Below, one piece after another: positions 52,488 to 60,451 of a stretch of DNA of 64,000 nucleotides. The DNA lies in assembly GCF_010435915.1 (NCBI RefSeq), contig NZ_JAAFZH010000003.1:62001-126000 (forward strand). Reading direction: 5' to 3'. Origin of the DNA: Spirosoma terrae. Its GTDB lineage: Bacteria > Bacteroidota > Bacteroidia > Cytophagales > Spirosomataceae. Under the pieces are notes generated by a model. It saw only the letters and a list, made by a program, of their open reading frames with translations. It did no database searches and was not told the DNA's origin. The stretch's first letter is position 1. The number at the start of each line of letters is the position of its first letter. Position numbers and translations under genes: made by a program.

Positions 52488-52863
52488 TTTATCAATGCAA
52501 TACTATTGGTGAGCGGTTTGAATGCCAAATTTTTTAACTAATTAATTTTTTTATAGAACTATTTTTAGATGATAGGTTATTTGGAAAATTATAGGCTTGT
52601 CTGGTGAAAATAGAAAGGAGCTGGTTTTTGCCTCGGAAAAGTACAATTTAAGCGTAGTGAGCAGAAGTTGTAAGTTTGTAGTTTCACGCTGATACAGTAA
52701 AATTGCATTTACTATCACAATGATACAGTATTGCTAGTTTGTAACTATCTTGCCATATCGATAAAGAAACAGCTTTTGCTACGTAGCAATTAGAAGAGCT
52801 AGGAAAAGGAACAGTGAAAAGCATTAAAAAACGGGATCGAAATCTCTGTCTTCTACACTATAT
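52488..52863. promoter_or_regulatory. susC-iclR divergent control region
   Basis: TGATACAGTA occurs at 52690-52699 and again at 52721-52730, 31 bp apart (about three turns of DNA). The first copy also starts an imperfect inverted repeat with TTTACTATCA up to 52717. A TAAGTTTG at 52671-52678 could be a -7 element on the plus strand. No susC promoter fits TAnnTTTG on the minus strand. No open frame is present. Confidence 0.5.
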
Positions 52864-53604
52864 ATGGTATTAGTAATTGTTAAGGCTCTGGACATTCTTG
52901 AACTCATAGCGCAGGAGCCAACACGTTCACACTCGCTAACGGAAATAGCGGAAAGCCTGCAGATGAATCAGGCGACTTGCGTGAATATTTTAAAAACGCT
53001 CGTCGACAAAAATTATCTGGAACATCTTGGGCGGAAGAAAGGATACCGATTGGGGCCAATGGCCTATAACCTGACCAACAATTTATCGTATAGTCAGGAT
53101 TTAATTCTGGTGGCAAAAGATATAATGGAAGACCTTACCCAGCGGCTTAATGAAACATCGATTTTGGGTATTATCCGAAACCAGAAACGATTTATTGTTC
53201 ATTTGGTGAATAGTGATCAGGATCTGCAGGTACGTAGCCGTACGGAACGTAATATTTATGAGACTGCCTCCGGGCGGGTATTACTGGCCTTTATGCCAGC
53301 CAAAGAACGAGAAAACCTGGTCCATAAGATTGGTTATCCTGGTGAAGATATATGGCCGGGAGCGGGCACCCCAGATGGGTTATCGCAGGAATTAGACCTT
53401 ATTCAGGCCAGTGAATTATCGGTTACGTTGTCAAAAACACACATAATCGGTTTAGCTGTGCCTATTCGTCGACACACGGTCGTGATTGCCAGCCTAAGCA
53501 TATTCCTGCCAGAAATTCGGTGTAGCGAGAGCCGCAAGCAGGAAATAGAGATTGAACTGCGGGCGGCTGCTCAGCTGATCAGTCGGCGCCTTTCGATGGG
53601 ATAA
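52864..53604 (+). CDS. IclR-family transcriptional regulator
   Basis: A 246-aa regulator. The winged helix is N-terminal ('VKALDILELIAQEPTRSHSLTEIAESLQMNQATCVNILKTL' in pattern, about 5-70), and the effector domain is C-terminal (about 80-245; 'GRVLLAFMPAKERENLV', 'ELSVTLSKTHIIGLAVPIRRH', 'AAAQLISRRL'). IclR-family KdgR-type proteins control pectin and uronate genes in other bacteria, so this one likely controls the divergent susC operon. That is unusual, since most such loci use hybrid two-component or sigma/anti-sigma regulators. No such regulator is in this locus. Confidence 0.93.
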   Translation: MVLVIVKALDILELIAQEPTRSHSLTEIAESLQMNQATCVNILKTLVDKNYLEHLGRKKGYRLGPMAYNLTNNLSYSQDLILVAKDIMEDLTQRLNETSILGIIRNQKRFIVHLVNSDQDLQVRSRTERNIYETASGRVLLAFMPAKERENLVHKIGYPGEDIWPGAGTPDGLSQELDLIQASELSVTLSKTHIIGLAVPIRRHTVVIASLSIFLPEIRCSESRKQEIEIELRAAAQLISRRLSMG

Positions 53605-53773
53605 CGTAATGATTAAGCTTGTTCCGGGCATAGCGAGCTAATTCATTTCGATTGGTCGCAGACTTTACAGGGAGGGTTACTGAATGTGTTAACTAATAAA
53701 CACATGCGATTCGGGCGAAGATGCTGGTTTATTGCATTATTTCCATAAATTCGACTGGGGAAATGCCGCTACC

Positions 53774-54454
53774 ATGAAAATTCTGATTATTGAAGATGAA
53801 ATTAAAACGGTTCAGAGTATCAAGCAGGGGCTGGAAGAGCACCAGTGGGAAGTTGACATAGCGTATGACGGCGCGATAGGTTTACACCTGGCTACCCGAT
53901 CGCCCTATGACCTCATTATCTCCGATGTTATTCTGCCGGGATTGAATGGGCTTGACCTCTGCCGAAAACTGCGGGAAGCCAATATTTCGACGCCTATTTT
54001 AATGCTGACCGCCTTGAGTACTACAGACGATAAAATCGTTGGGTTGGATGCCGGGGCCGATGACTATCTGGTTAAACCGTTTGAGTTTCGGGAACTTATG
54101 GCGCGGATCAGAGCACTGACCCGGCGAAATAGTGGCACTATTCAAACGGCCAACTTGCTGAAGTTTGCTGATTTGGAATTAAATCCTGACACAAAGCAGG
54201 TGGTTCGCGCTGGAAAAGAAATCACGCTGACCGCGAAGGAATTCCAGTTGCTCGAATACTTTTTGCGGAATCAGGGACGCGTTATTTCTAAAGTTGAACT
54301 GGCTGAACGGCTGTGGGATATTACGTTCGATACCGGTACGAACGTAATAGAAGTATATATCAATTTCCTGCGTAAGAAGATCGACAGGGATTTTGAACCT
54401 AAATTATTACATACGCAGATTGGGATGGGGTATGTTGTAAAACTGCCGTCTTAA
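53774..54454 (+). CDS. OmpR-family response regulator
   Basis: About 226 aa from the ATG at 53774 (the frame opens at 53732). Receiver domain: E7/D8, phospho-acceptor D51 in 'LIISDVILPGLNG', Thr in 'LMLTALST', Lys in 'DYLVKPFEFREL'. The winged-helix output domain ('VRAGKEITLTAKEFQLLEYFLRNQGRVISKVELAERLWD', 'VIEVYINFLRKKID') matches the PhoB/QseB/PmrA type. It is 2 nt from the partner kinase gene. The TTAAG array at 55843-55882 has the spacing recognised by this class of regulator. Confidence 0.96.
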   Translation: MKILIIEDEIKTVQSIKQGLEEHQWEVDIAYDGAIGLHLATRSPYDLIISDVILPGLNGLDLCRKLREANISTPILMLTALSTTDDKIVGLDAGADDYLVKPFEFRELMARIRALTRRNSGTIQTANLLKFADLELNPDTKQVVRAGKEITLTAKEFQLLEYFLRNQGRVISKVELAERLWDITFDTGTNVIEVYINFLRKKIDRDFEPKLLHTQIGMGYVVKLPS

Positions 54455-54456
54455 CG

Positions 54457-55848
54457 ATGAATATACGCACCCGGCTGACCTATCAGTTTGCCTTTTTAGT
54501 AACGCTCATTCTGCTTTTTTTTTCGATAGGCGTTTATTTCTTTAGCAAGCTCTATCTGGAAAAACGCTTTTACAAGCGCCTTCAGGATCGGGCTATTACG
54601 ACGACTACGTTACTTTTTGACCTACAACAAACCGACAGTACGGTGTTGAGGTTAATCGATGCTTCCGAAAAAGAGCCTCTACTGAACGAGAATATTTCGG
54701 TTTACAACGAGCAGTCGAAAACGATTCTGTTTTCAACCAATCCGGCCAATTCTCAATTTCATGAGCAGTTTATTACCCTGCTCACCACGACTGCCCAAAC
54801 GTTGTATCTAAAGAAAGATGAATACCAGATTGTTGCTATTCATCTGACCAGAGGGGGAAGCAATAACTGGGTTATTGTCAGCGGAATTGATCAAACAGGG
54901 CAGGATGCCTTGAGCGATCTGAAGAAAATTCTGACAATAATGATCCTGGCCGCCATCCTGTTGTTGGGCATTTCGGGCTGGATTTTCGCCGACCGTGCGC
55001 TGGCTCCTATGTCTGGCATTATACAGCAGGTAAATAGGATTTTTCCAACAAACGTAGCGATGCGGGTTGAGCATCCGAATCGCTCCGATGAAATCGGTTT
55101 GTTAGTCGATACGTTCAATCAGTTGCTTGATCGGATCGAGCAGGCCCTGAAAACGCAGAAAATGTTCATTGCCAATATATCGCATGAGCTGAAAAATCCG
55201 CTGACTAAAATAAATTCACAAATAGACGTAGCGCTGATTCAAAAGCGTAATCCGGAAGCCTATGAACGCACCCTTCAATCGCTTCAGGAAGATGCACGTA
55301 CGCTAACTCAGTTGACCAATACGTTGCTGGAACTGGCGAATACGTCGATTCGGGCCAACGATATGCCTTTTGAGCCAGTTCGGATGGATGAACTACTGTG
55401 GGAATCGAAAATTCAACTGCAGGACTGGCATGACGATTATGTAATTCAGCTCAACTTTACGGAGTTTCCGGAGGATGAAGAAGCCTTGATCGCTCAGGGA
55501 AATAAAGCGTCGCTCAAAGTTCTGCTGATGAATCTTATGGATAATGCCTGCAAATTTTCGCCCGAAAATACGGCCAAAATTGATTTTCGAGCCAGGCGGG
55601 GTAAGATCATCATTGCTGTGTTTAACGAGGGGCCAAAAATTGCTGCTGCCGATTTACCGCATATTTTTCAACCCTTTTTTCGCAGCAATGCCACCGCTCA
55701 GTCGAGTAAAGGACATGGTGTAGGGCTGGCGGTTGTAGCACAAATTGCGCAAATCCATCAGGGCGACATAGCGGTACGCTCTACGCCCGAAGGCACTACG
55801 TTTACCTTCACTATTAGTTCATCTCAGCCTTCATCCGAGTCATTTTAA
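54457..55848 (+). CDS. Sensor histidine kinase
   Basis: A 463-aa membrane kinase. Transmembrane segments lie at about 10-30 and 155-175 and enclose a periplasmic sensor of about 125 residues. A HAMP-like linker ('VNRIFPTNVAMRVEHPNRSDEIGLLVDTFNQLLDRIE') leads to HisKA ('FIANISHELKNPLTKINSQ', phospho-His in 'SHE') and HATPase_c ('LMDNACKFSPEN', 'VGLAVVAQIAQ'). It phosphorylates the response regulator encoded 2 nt upstream. The signal is unknown; the periplasmic part shows no named domain. Confidence 0.96.
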   Translation: MNIRTRLTYQFAFLVTLILLFFSIGVYFFSKLYLEKRFYKRLQDRAITTTTLLFDLQQTDSTVLRLIDASEKEPLLNENISVYNEQSKTILFSTNPANSQFHEQFITLLTTTAQTLYLKKDEYQIVAIHLTRGGSNNWVIVSGIDQTGQDALSDLKKILTIMILAAILLLGISGWIFADRALAPMSGIIQQVNRIFPTNVAMRVEHPNRSDEIGLLVDTFNQLLDRIEQALKTQKMFIANISHELKNPLTKINSQIDVALIQKRNPEAYERTLQSLQEDARTLTQLTNTLLELANTSIRANDMPFEPVRMDELLWESKIQLQDWHDDYVIQLNFTEFPEDEEALIAQGNKASLKVLLMNLMDNACKFSPENTAKIDFRARRGKIIIAVFNEGPKIAAADLPHIFQPFFRSNATAQSSKGHGVGLAVVAQIAQIHQGDIAVRSTPEGTTFTFTISSSQPSSESF

Positions 55849-55886
55849 GGTAATTTTAAAGTCAGCTTAAGTCCTGTTTAAGTTTG
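55843..55886 (+). promoter_or_regulatory. Four TTAAG-type half-sites at exact 11-bp spacing, with a -7 element
   Basis: TTTTAAG (55843), TTTTAAA (55854), GCTTAAG (55865) and GTTTAAG (55876) repeat every 11 bp. This matches the PmrA/BasR-type box, CTTAAG-N5-CTTAAG. A TAAGTTTG at 55879-55886 overlaps the last half-site, so binding could activate or block. The array starts inside the last codons of the kinase gene and lies upstream of the gene at 55924. Confidence 0.75.
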
Positions 55887-55923
55887 AGGTAGTTGTTTTG
55901 TAGCACATCTACTGAAGCAGGAT

Positions 55924-56874
55924 ATGGAAGCCAACGCAACAAATTATAAACAGGGAGCCTTGAATATGACCATCGGAGCATTGGTGGGCGTATTGGCTTT
56001 ATTGGCTTATTTGTTCGTGGGGTCCCGCAATGAAACGCTGGAAGTACAAAAATTACTGACCTCAAAAGTAGAGCAATTCGCTACGACTCAGCTGAAGCTC
56101 GACTCCATTTCGAAAGTGCTGGACGAAAAAATCGTGGAGGTTCGTCAATTAGGCGGGAGCGTTGTTGAACTAGAACGGATCAAGCGTCAGCTGGAAAACG
56201 ATAAAAAGAAGCTCAAATCAGACCTTACCTTTTCGAGCCAGCAGTATTCCTTAAAAATCAGGGATTATCAGAATTTTCTGACGAGTAGTGAAGCGAATAT
56301 TCGGAAGCTGAAAAACGAAAACGGTACGTTGGCGAGTCGGGCACAAACGCTCGAGCAGGAGAAACAGACGATCATTCAGGAGAATGAAGGTCTGAAAAAT
56401 GAGAAAGCAGCCCTGGCGCAGGCGGTTTTTGATTACTCGCTCCAGAATGCTGACCTCCAGAACAAAGTAACGCTGGCTTCGGCCATGAAAGCCGTCAATA
56501 TTGAGGTTAACGCTCTGGCATCGAACGGGAAAGAGCGGAAAGGCGGAAACTACAAAGCATCCCGGATTGATCGGCTCAAAGTAACGTTCATTTTGCCATC
56601 GAATCCGGTGGCAACCCGAAATAACAAAGATATTTATCTACGCATACTCGATACGAACGGCGCCGTCATCAGCGAAAGTGGTATTGGGGGCGTAATGTGG
56701 TTTGAGGGACGTGAACTTGGCTATAGCGCCCGGCAAACCGTACCTTTTGAGAGTAATGATCAGCGGGTAGACATGGTTTATCGGCGCGACGCTACGTATA
56801 AATCGGGTGACTATACGGTGGAGCTCTATTCTGAAGGATTTAAAATCGGCGATGGTCGTTTCGAAGTAAAGTAA
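55924..56874 (+). CDS. Membrane-anchored coiled-coil protein of unknown function
   Basis: A 316-aa protein. One transmembrane segment (about 14-33, 'MTIGALVGVLALLAYLFVG') is followed by a long coiled coil (about 40-185) with heptads of Leu/Glu/Lys/Gln, and a C-terminal beta-rich domain (about 205-316; 'SRIDRLKVTFILPSNPVATRNNKDIYLRILD', 'AISESGIGGVMW'-like turn, 'GDYTVELYSEGFKIGDGRFEVK'). No named domain is recognised. It follows the two-component genes, and its promoter region carries the TTAAG array, so it is a likely direct target. The EEP-family gene follows after 21 nt. Confidence 0.8.
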   Translation: MEANATNYKQGALNMTIGALVGVLALLAYLFVGSRNETLEVQKLLTSKVEQFATTQLKLDSISKVLDEKIVEVRQLGGSVVELERIKRQLENDKKKLKSDLTFSSQQYSLKIRDYQNFLTSSEANIRKLKNENGTLASRAQTLEQEKQTIIQENEGLKNEKAALAQAVFDYSLQNADLQNKVTLASAMKAVNIEVNALASNGKERKGGNYKASRIDRLKVTFILPSNPVATRNNKDIYLRILDTNGAVISESGIGGVMWFEGRELGYSARQTVPFESNDQRVDMVYRRDATYKSGDYTVELYSEGFKIGDGRFEVK

Positions 56875-56895
56875 GCCTAACTCAACGTTCAGCCT

Positions 56896-58104
56896 ATGAT
56901 AGTTTATAAACGAATTCTGGATCTCTTATCACCTGCGCTACGTTCTCTGGGGCCAGCCATAGCCGATATGAGCCAGCTTATTGCCAGACGCTACCAGCAA
57001 TTATTCAGACGTTATCAGCAATTTCCGATTGCCTATACTGCGCTTGGTTACCTGTTTTTTACGATGGCCCTTTGTTACTATCCTATAGTTGGGCATTGGC
57101 TGACAGGCTTTGTGATGATGACCTTGCCGCTAGCCATTCTTGGTGGATTTGTAGCCTGTGTTTATCTGATGCTGAAAAAGCAGCAGATGATTGCCACCGC
57201 TGGCCTGATATGGGTTTTATTTTCTTTTCTGGTGGTTAAACGACTGGTTGGAATTCAGGCCAATGATACAGACGTTAGCGAAGCTGAAACATTAAACGTG
57301 CTGAGTTTTAACAGCGAAACCTTTTCGGTAGGAGCAGGTTCGAAGTTTAATGCGTCGGCGCTGAAAGCTGATATTGCCTGTTTTCAGGAGTATTCACCCA
57401 ACCCACAAATTGAAGGTCAGTATGCTGCTCATGTGAAAAAACTGACCTGTTTCGATAAAGATCGCGAAATAGGCCTGGCATTATTTTCTAACTATCCGAT
57501 TGTGAATCAATATGGTCGTATCTGGAATCGCTCAAACGGACCAGATATTAATGGGTTCGTGTGCGCTGATATCGCTTACGGCGCTGATACGATTCGGGTA
57601 GTGAATGTACATCTGTGGTCAATGGGAGTACGTACCAGTCAGATGGTCGATGCGCTGAAAGCCGGTGAGGTTGGTCGATTTTCGGCTGAGTTAGTCGATA
57701 CGTTTCGTCGGCTGAAAGAAGGGTTCGAAAATCGGAATGCACAGCTTCTGGAAGTAGAATCGTTCACGGCCGGCAGCCGCTATCCGGTCATTATCTGTGG
57801 CGATTTCAACGAAACCCCAATCGGGTATTCATACGGAAAGCTTAGCCAGAATTTCAGTAATGCGTTCGAAAAGGCTGGTAAAGGATTAGGGTTTACGCTA
57901 AATCGACATCCGTATTGTGTACGTATCGATCAGCAGTTTGCCAGCCAGGACTGGCACATTAAAACCTGCCAGACTTTATCGGGCATATCCTTCTCTGATC
58001 ACTTCCCGGTTATGGCGCAATACGTCTTGAAAAAGTCGCTGAATGTTCCGGCTAGCATACTCACCCAACAGAAACTAGTAAGCCAGTCAACCATCAAAAA
58101 CTAA
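56896..58104 (+). CDS. Endonuclease/exonuclease/phosphatase-family protein, membrane-attached
   Basis: A 402-aa protein with three hydrophobic segments (about 45-120) followed by an EEP domain (about 130-385). Its motifs are 'LNVLSFNSETFSVG', 'DIACFQEYSPNP', 'IRVVNVHLWSMG', 'VIICGDFNETPIGYSYGKL' and 'SDHFPVMAQYV', including the Mg-binding Glu, Asp-Asn and Asp-His. Such membrane-attached EEP proteins are common in Bacteroidota; substrates may be phospholipids, sugar phosphates or nucleic acids. It is likely co-transcribed with the coiled-coil gene. Confidence 0.88.
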   Translation: MIVYKRILDLLSPALRSLGPAIADMSQLIARRYQQLFRRYQQFPIAYTALGYLFFTMALCYYPIVGHWLTGFVMMTLPLAILGGFVACVYLMLKKQQMIATAGLIWVLFSFLVVKRLVGIQANDTDVSEAETLNVLSFNSETFSVGAGSKFNASALKADIACFQEYSPNPQIEGQYAAHVKKLTCFDKDREIGLALFSNYPIVNQYGRIWNRSNGPDINGFVCADIAYGADTIRVVNVHLWSMGVRTSQMVDALKAGEVGRFSAELVDTFRRLKEGFENRNAQLLEVESFTAGSRYPVIICGDFNETPIGYSYGKLSQNFSNAFEKAGKGLGFTLNRHPYCVRIDQQFASQDWHIKTCQTLSGISFSDHFPVMAQYVLKKSLNVPASILTQQKLVSQSTIKN

Positions 58105-58163
58105 TCTTTTATCTACCTGTAAATACAGTTTATCTACCTTTTCAATACACCGTTTACTCAAAA

Positions 58164-58203
58164 GCAAAGGCTAACCGAGTTCGCTCCGTTAGCCTTGTTT
58201 TGT
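58164..58203 (+). terminator. Terminator after the EEP gene
   Basis: Stem AAGGCTAAC/GTTAGCCTT with an 11-nt loop (CGAGTTCGCTCC region) followed by GTTTTGTT, about 60 nt after the stop at 58104. Confidence 0.75.
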
Positions 58204-58243
58204 TACGTTCCGACTCATAGGCAACATCTAAACAAGCATTGCC

Positions 58244-58984
58244 ATGAATCGAGTGTTGTTAATTACCATAGCGTTGGTGTTTGCTACGTTGTTTTCGGCC
58301 TGTCGGACAACGTATTTGCTTAAAGAAAATTTTTCCAGTGATGTAATCGGCAACCGCCCCCTAAAAAATATTCCCGGCGATCCGGCTGGCGATTCGGTTG
58401 CTTATACGTCCGTTATTAATCCAAGACTGGCTATTCAGGCTTCTACTGTATCGTCGGGCCGGAAAGCACTCGTGTATTCAGAAGCGTCTATTTCGGGAGA
58501 AACGGCTTTCAATCAGTGGCTCTCATTCAAAGGAATTGTGTCGGACTATCAACAGCCCATCTGGTTTTACTGGACCGGAAAGCAACGTAACGCCATTGGT
58601 GAGTTGCTGATTGATATTCAGGGAGTTCAAGGGTTATGGGTAACACGATTGAAGATTATGCCTGATGGTCGGTTGATTCGCATCACGAACGTAGCGACCG
58701 GCGCAGGGGAGGTACTGGGTCAATTTACTACCGATCAGGCCCATACTATTGTTATTTCGCTGCAGCCCGCTGCCCGCCGGTATAACATTACGGTGTTTGG
58801 CACGAGAGAAGGAAGCGATTCGAATCGCAAAAATGTTGCCGTTATTGCGGAGCCCAATCCGATGGGTCCCGTGTTCAATTCGGCCAAACCGTCGATCAAT
58901 TTCCGGTACCAGAACGAAAGTTTTACGTCAACACCAGCCTATGTTTTCGAGAGTATTTACATCAGTCGTAAACAGCCTGATTGA
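58244..58984 (+). CDS. Lipoprotein of unknown function
   Basis: A 246-aa lipoprotein. The lipobox is 'LVFATLFSACRTTY', with Cys at about residue 20. The mature part is beta-rich: 'LVYSEASISGETAFNQWLSFKG', 'PIWFYWTGKQRNAIGELLIDIQGVQG', 'HTIVISLQPAARRYNITVFGTREG', 'YVFESIYISRK', reminiscent of LamG- or DUF1080-type jelly rolls, but no firm family. No regulatory signal beyond its own short leader is evident. Confidence 0.75.
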   Translation: MNRVLLITIALVFATLFSACRTTYLLKENFSSDVIGNRPLKNIPGDPAGDSVAYTSVINPRLAIQASTVSSGRKALVYSEASISGETAFNQWLSFKGIVSDYQQPIWFYWTGKQRNAIGELLIDIQGVQGLWVTRLKIMPDGRLIRITNVATGAGEVLGQFTTDQAHTIVISLQPAARRYNITVFGTREGSDSNRKNVAVIAEPNPMGPVFNSAKPSINFRYQNESFTSTPAYVFESIYISRKQPD

Positions 58985-59036
58985 GCCGACCTGAAGTCCA
59001 TTACGACAAAATGTAGCAGAATGTAATTATGTGGTT

Positions 59037-59083
59037 ACCCCACCCTAAATCCCTCCCCCGTAGGGAGGGATTTAGGGTGGGGT
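59037..59083. repeat. 21-bp perfect palindrome, REP/MITE-like
   Basis: ACCCCACCCTAAATCCCTCC plus C (59037-59057), a 5-nt loop (59058-59062) and the exact complement (59063-59083). The right arm has four runs of at least three G, a pattern that can form a G-quadruplex. It lies between a lipoprotein gene and dtd, outside any coding frame. Dispersed palindromes of this composition are seen in Bacteroidota and cyanobacteria. Confidence 0.85.
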
Positions 59084-59177
59084 GATGATGATTAATTTCA
59101 ACTTCCGGGCATTCGTGATTACTTTTAAGCCTGGTTAGTACACACTGGCCAGGCTTTTTGTTTATTCCGATTAGTTT

Positions 59178-59630
59178 ATGCTTGCTGTTATTCAACGAGT
59201 TTCTCAGGCTTCTGTTACGATCGAAAATCAGGTTAAAGGTCAGATTGACGTCGGATTTTTAATTCTGCTGGGCATTACGCATTCGGATACGCGCGAGGAT
59301 GTTGACTGGCTCAGCAAAAAAATTGTTGGGATGCGTATTTTTAGCGATGAGGAGGGGAAGATGAATCTGGATTTGGCATCGGTGAATGGCAATATTTTAC
59401 TCATTAGCCAGTTTACATTGCATGCGAGCACAAAAAAAGGAAATCGGCCCAGTTTTATTGAGGCTGCCCGGCCCGACGTTGCTATTCCCTTATACCAGGC
59501 TATGATCAGTCAGCTGGAAACCGATCTGGGAAAACCAATCCAGACGGGTGAGTTTGGCGCTGACATGAAAGTGGCCCTGCTCAACGATGGGCCGGTAACG
59601 ATCCTGATCGATTCAAAGAACAGACAATAA
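59178..59630 (+). CDS. dtd: D-aminoacyl-tRNA deacylase
   Basis: A 150-aa protein of the standard DTD length. It hydrolyses D-aminoacyl- (and Gly-) tRNA(Ala) so that wrongly charged tRNAs are recycled. The active-site blocks are 'ISQFTLHASTKKGNRPSF' and the cross-subunit 'NDGPVTILIDS' (Gly-Pro motif). The start 'MLAVIQRVSQASVTIENQ' is canonical. It is flanked by a repeat upstream and an unrelated methyltransferase downstream. Confidence 0.97.
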   Translation: MLAVIQRVSQASVTIENQVKGQIDVGFLILLGITHSDTREDVDWLSKKIVGMRIFSDEEGKMNLDLASVNGNILLISQFTLHASTKKGNRPSFIEAARPDVAIPLYQAMISQLETDLGKPIQTGEFGADMKVALLNDGPVTILIDSKNRQ

Positions 59631-59769
59631 GCGGCTGTCCTCAGGCTATATTTTTCGCACTAGGAATCGGTTTTTTAACGTTTGTTACCTAATAAATACT
59701 ACTTTTACTTAAACCAGCCCATTGGTTATGTTACATCGCTAATCGAAAAAACATAGCTGAGTCTGTCGA

Positions 59770-60411
59770 ATGGATTTTTTGCCCCCTGATCTTACCGCCT
59801 ACGCAGAAGCTCATACGTCGCCAGAGAGCGATTTGCTACGTGGTCTCAATCGAAACACCCGCGCTCACATTATGGCGCCCCGAATGTTGTCGGGGCATAT
59901 GCAGGGCCGTTTTCTATCGATGCTGTCGTGGATGGTCCGCCCCCGGCGTATTCTTGAAATTGGTACGTATACAGGTTACTCGGCTTTGTGTCTGGCAGAA
60001 GGTCTCACCGACGATGGTTTGCTCATTACCATCGACCAGAACGAAGAACTGGAAGGTTTTGCCCGTTCATACTGGAATCAGTCGCCCCTGAAAACCAAAA
60101 TCGATTTTCGGCTTGGACTGGCCGCCGATATTATTCCGACCTTCGATGAAACCTTCGATCTGGTATTTATAGACGCCGATAAACGGAACAATTCGCTGTA
60201 TTTTGATTTGATCATTGACAAGATCCGGCCGGGCGGTTTTATACTGGCCGATAATGTGTTGTGGAGTGGCAAGGTTATTGAACACGTGAAGCCATCGGAC
60301 CACGATACGCCTGCTGTATTGGCTTTTAATCAGAAAGTCCAGGATGATCCGCGCGTAGAGAATGTGCTGTTGCCCGTCCGAGACGGAATTATGATGATAC
60401 GTAAACGCTGA
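59770..60411 (+). CDS. O-methyltransferase family 3 (SAM-dependent, CCoAOMT-like)
   Basis: A 213-aa class I methyltransferase. The SAM site is 'ILEIGTYTGYSALCLAEG', with acidic 'LITIDQNEELEGFA' and the metal-binding Asp/Asn in 'LVFIDADKRNNSLYFD' and 'LADNVLWSGKV'. The substrate is unknown; the family includes catechol and caffeoyl-CoA methyltransferases and tRNA-modifying TrmR-type enzymes. It ends 40 nt before the start of the lytic transglycosylase gene. Confidence 0.92.
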   Translation: MDFLPPDLTAYAEAHTSPESDLLRGLNRNTRAHIMAPRMLSGHMQGRFLSMLSWMVRPRRILEIGTYTGYSALCLAEGLTDDGLLITIDQNEELEGFARSYWNQSPLKTKIDFRLGLAADIIPTFDETFDLVFIDADKRNNSLYFDLIIDKIRPGGFILADNVLWSGKVIEHVKPSDHDTPAVLAFNQKVQDDPRVENVLLPVRDGIMMIRKR

Positions 60412-60451
60412 ATGACGATTGACAAAACGGGCCGCCGTAGCGGTACGATTT

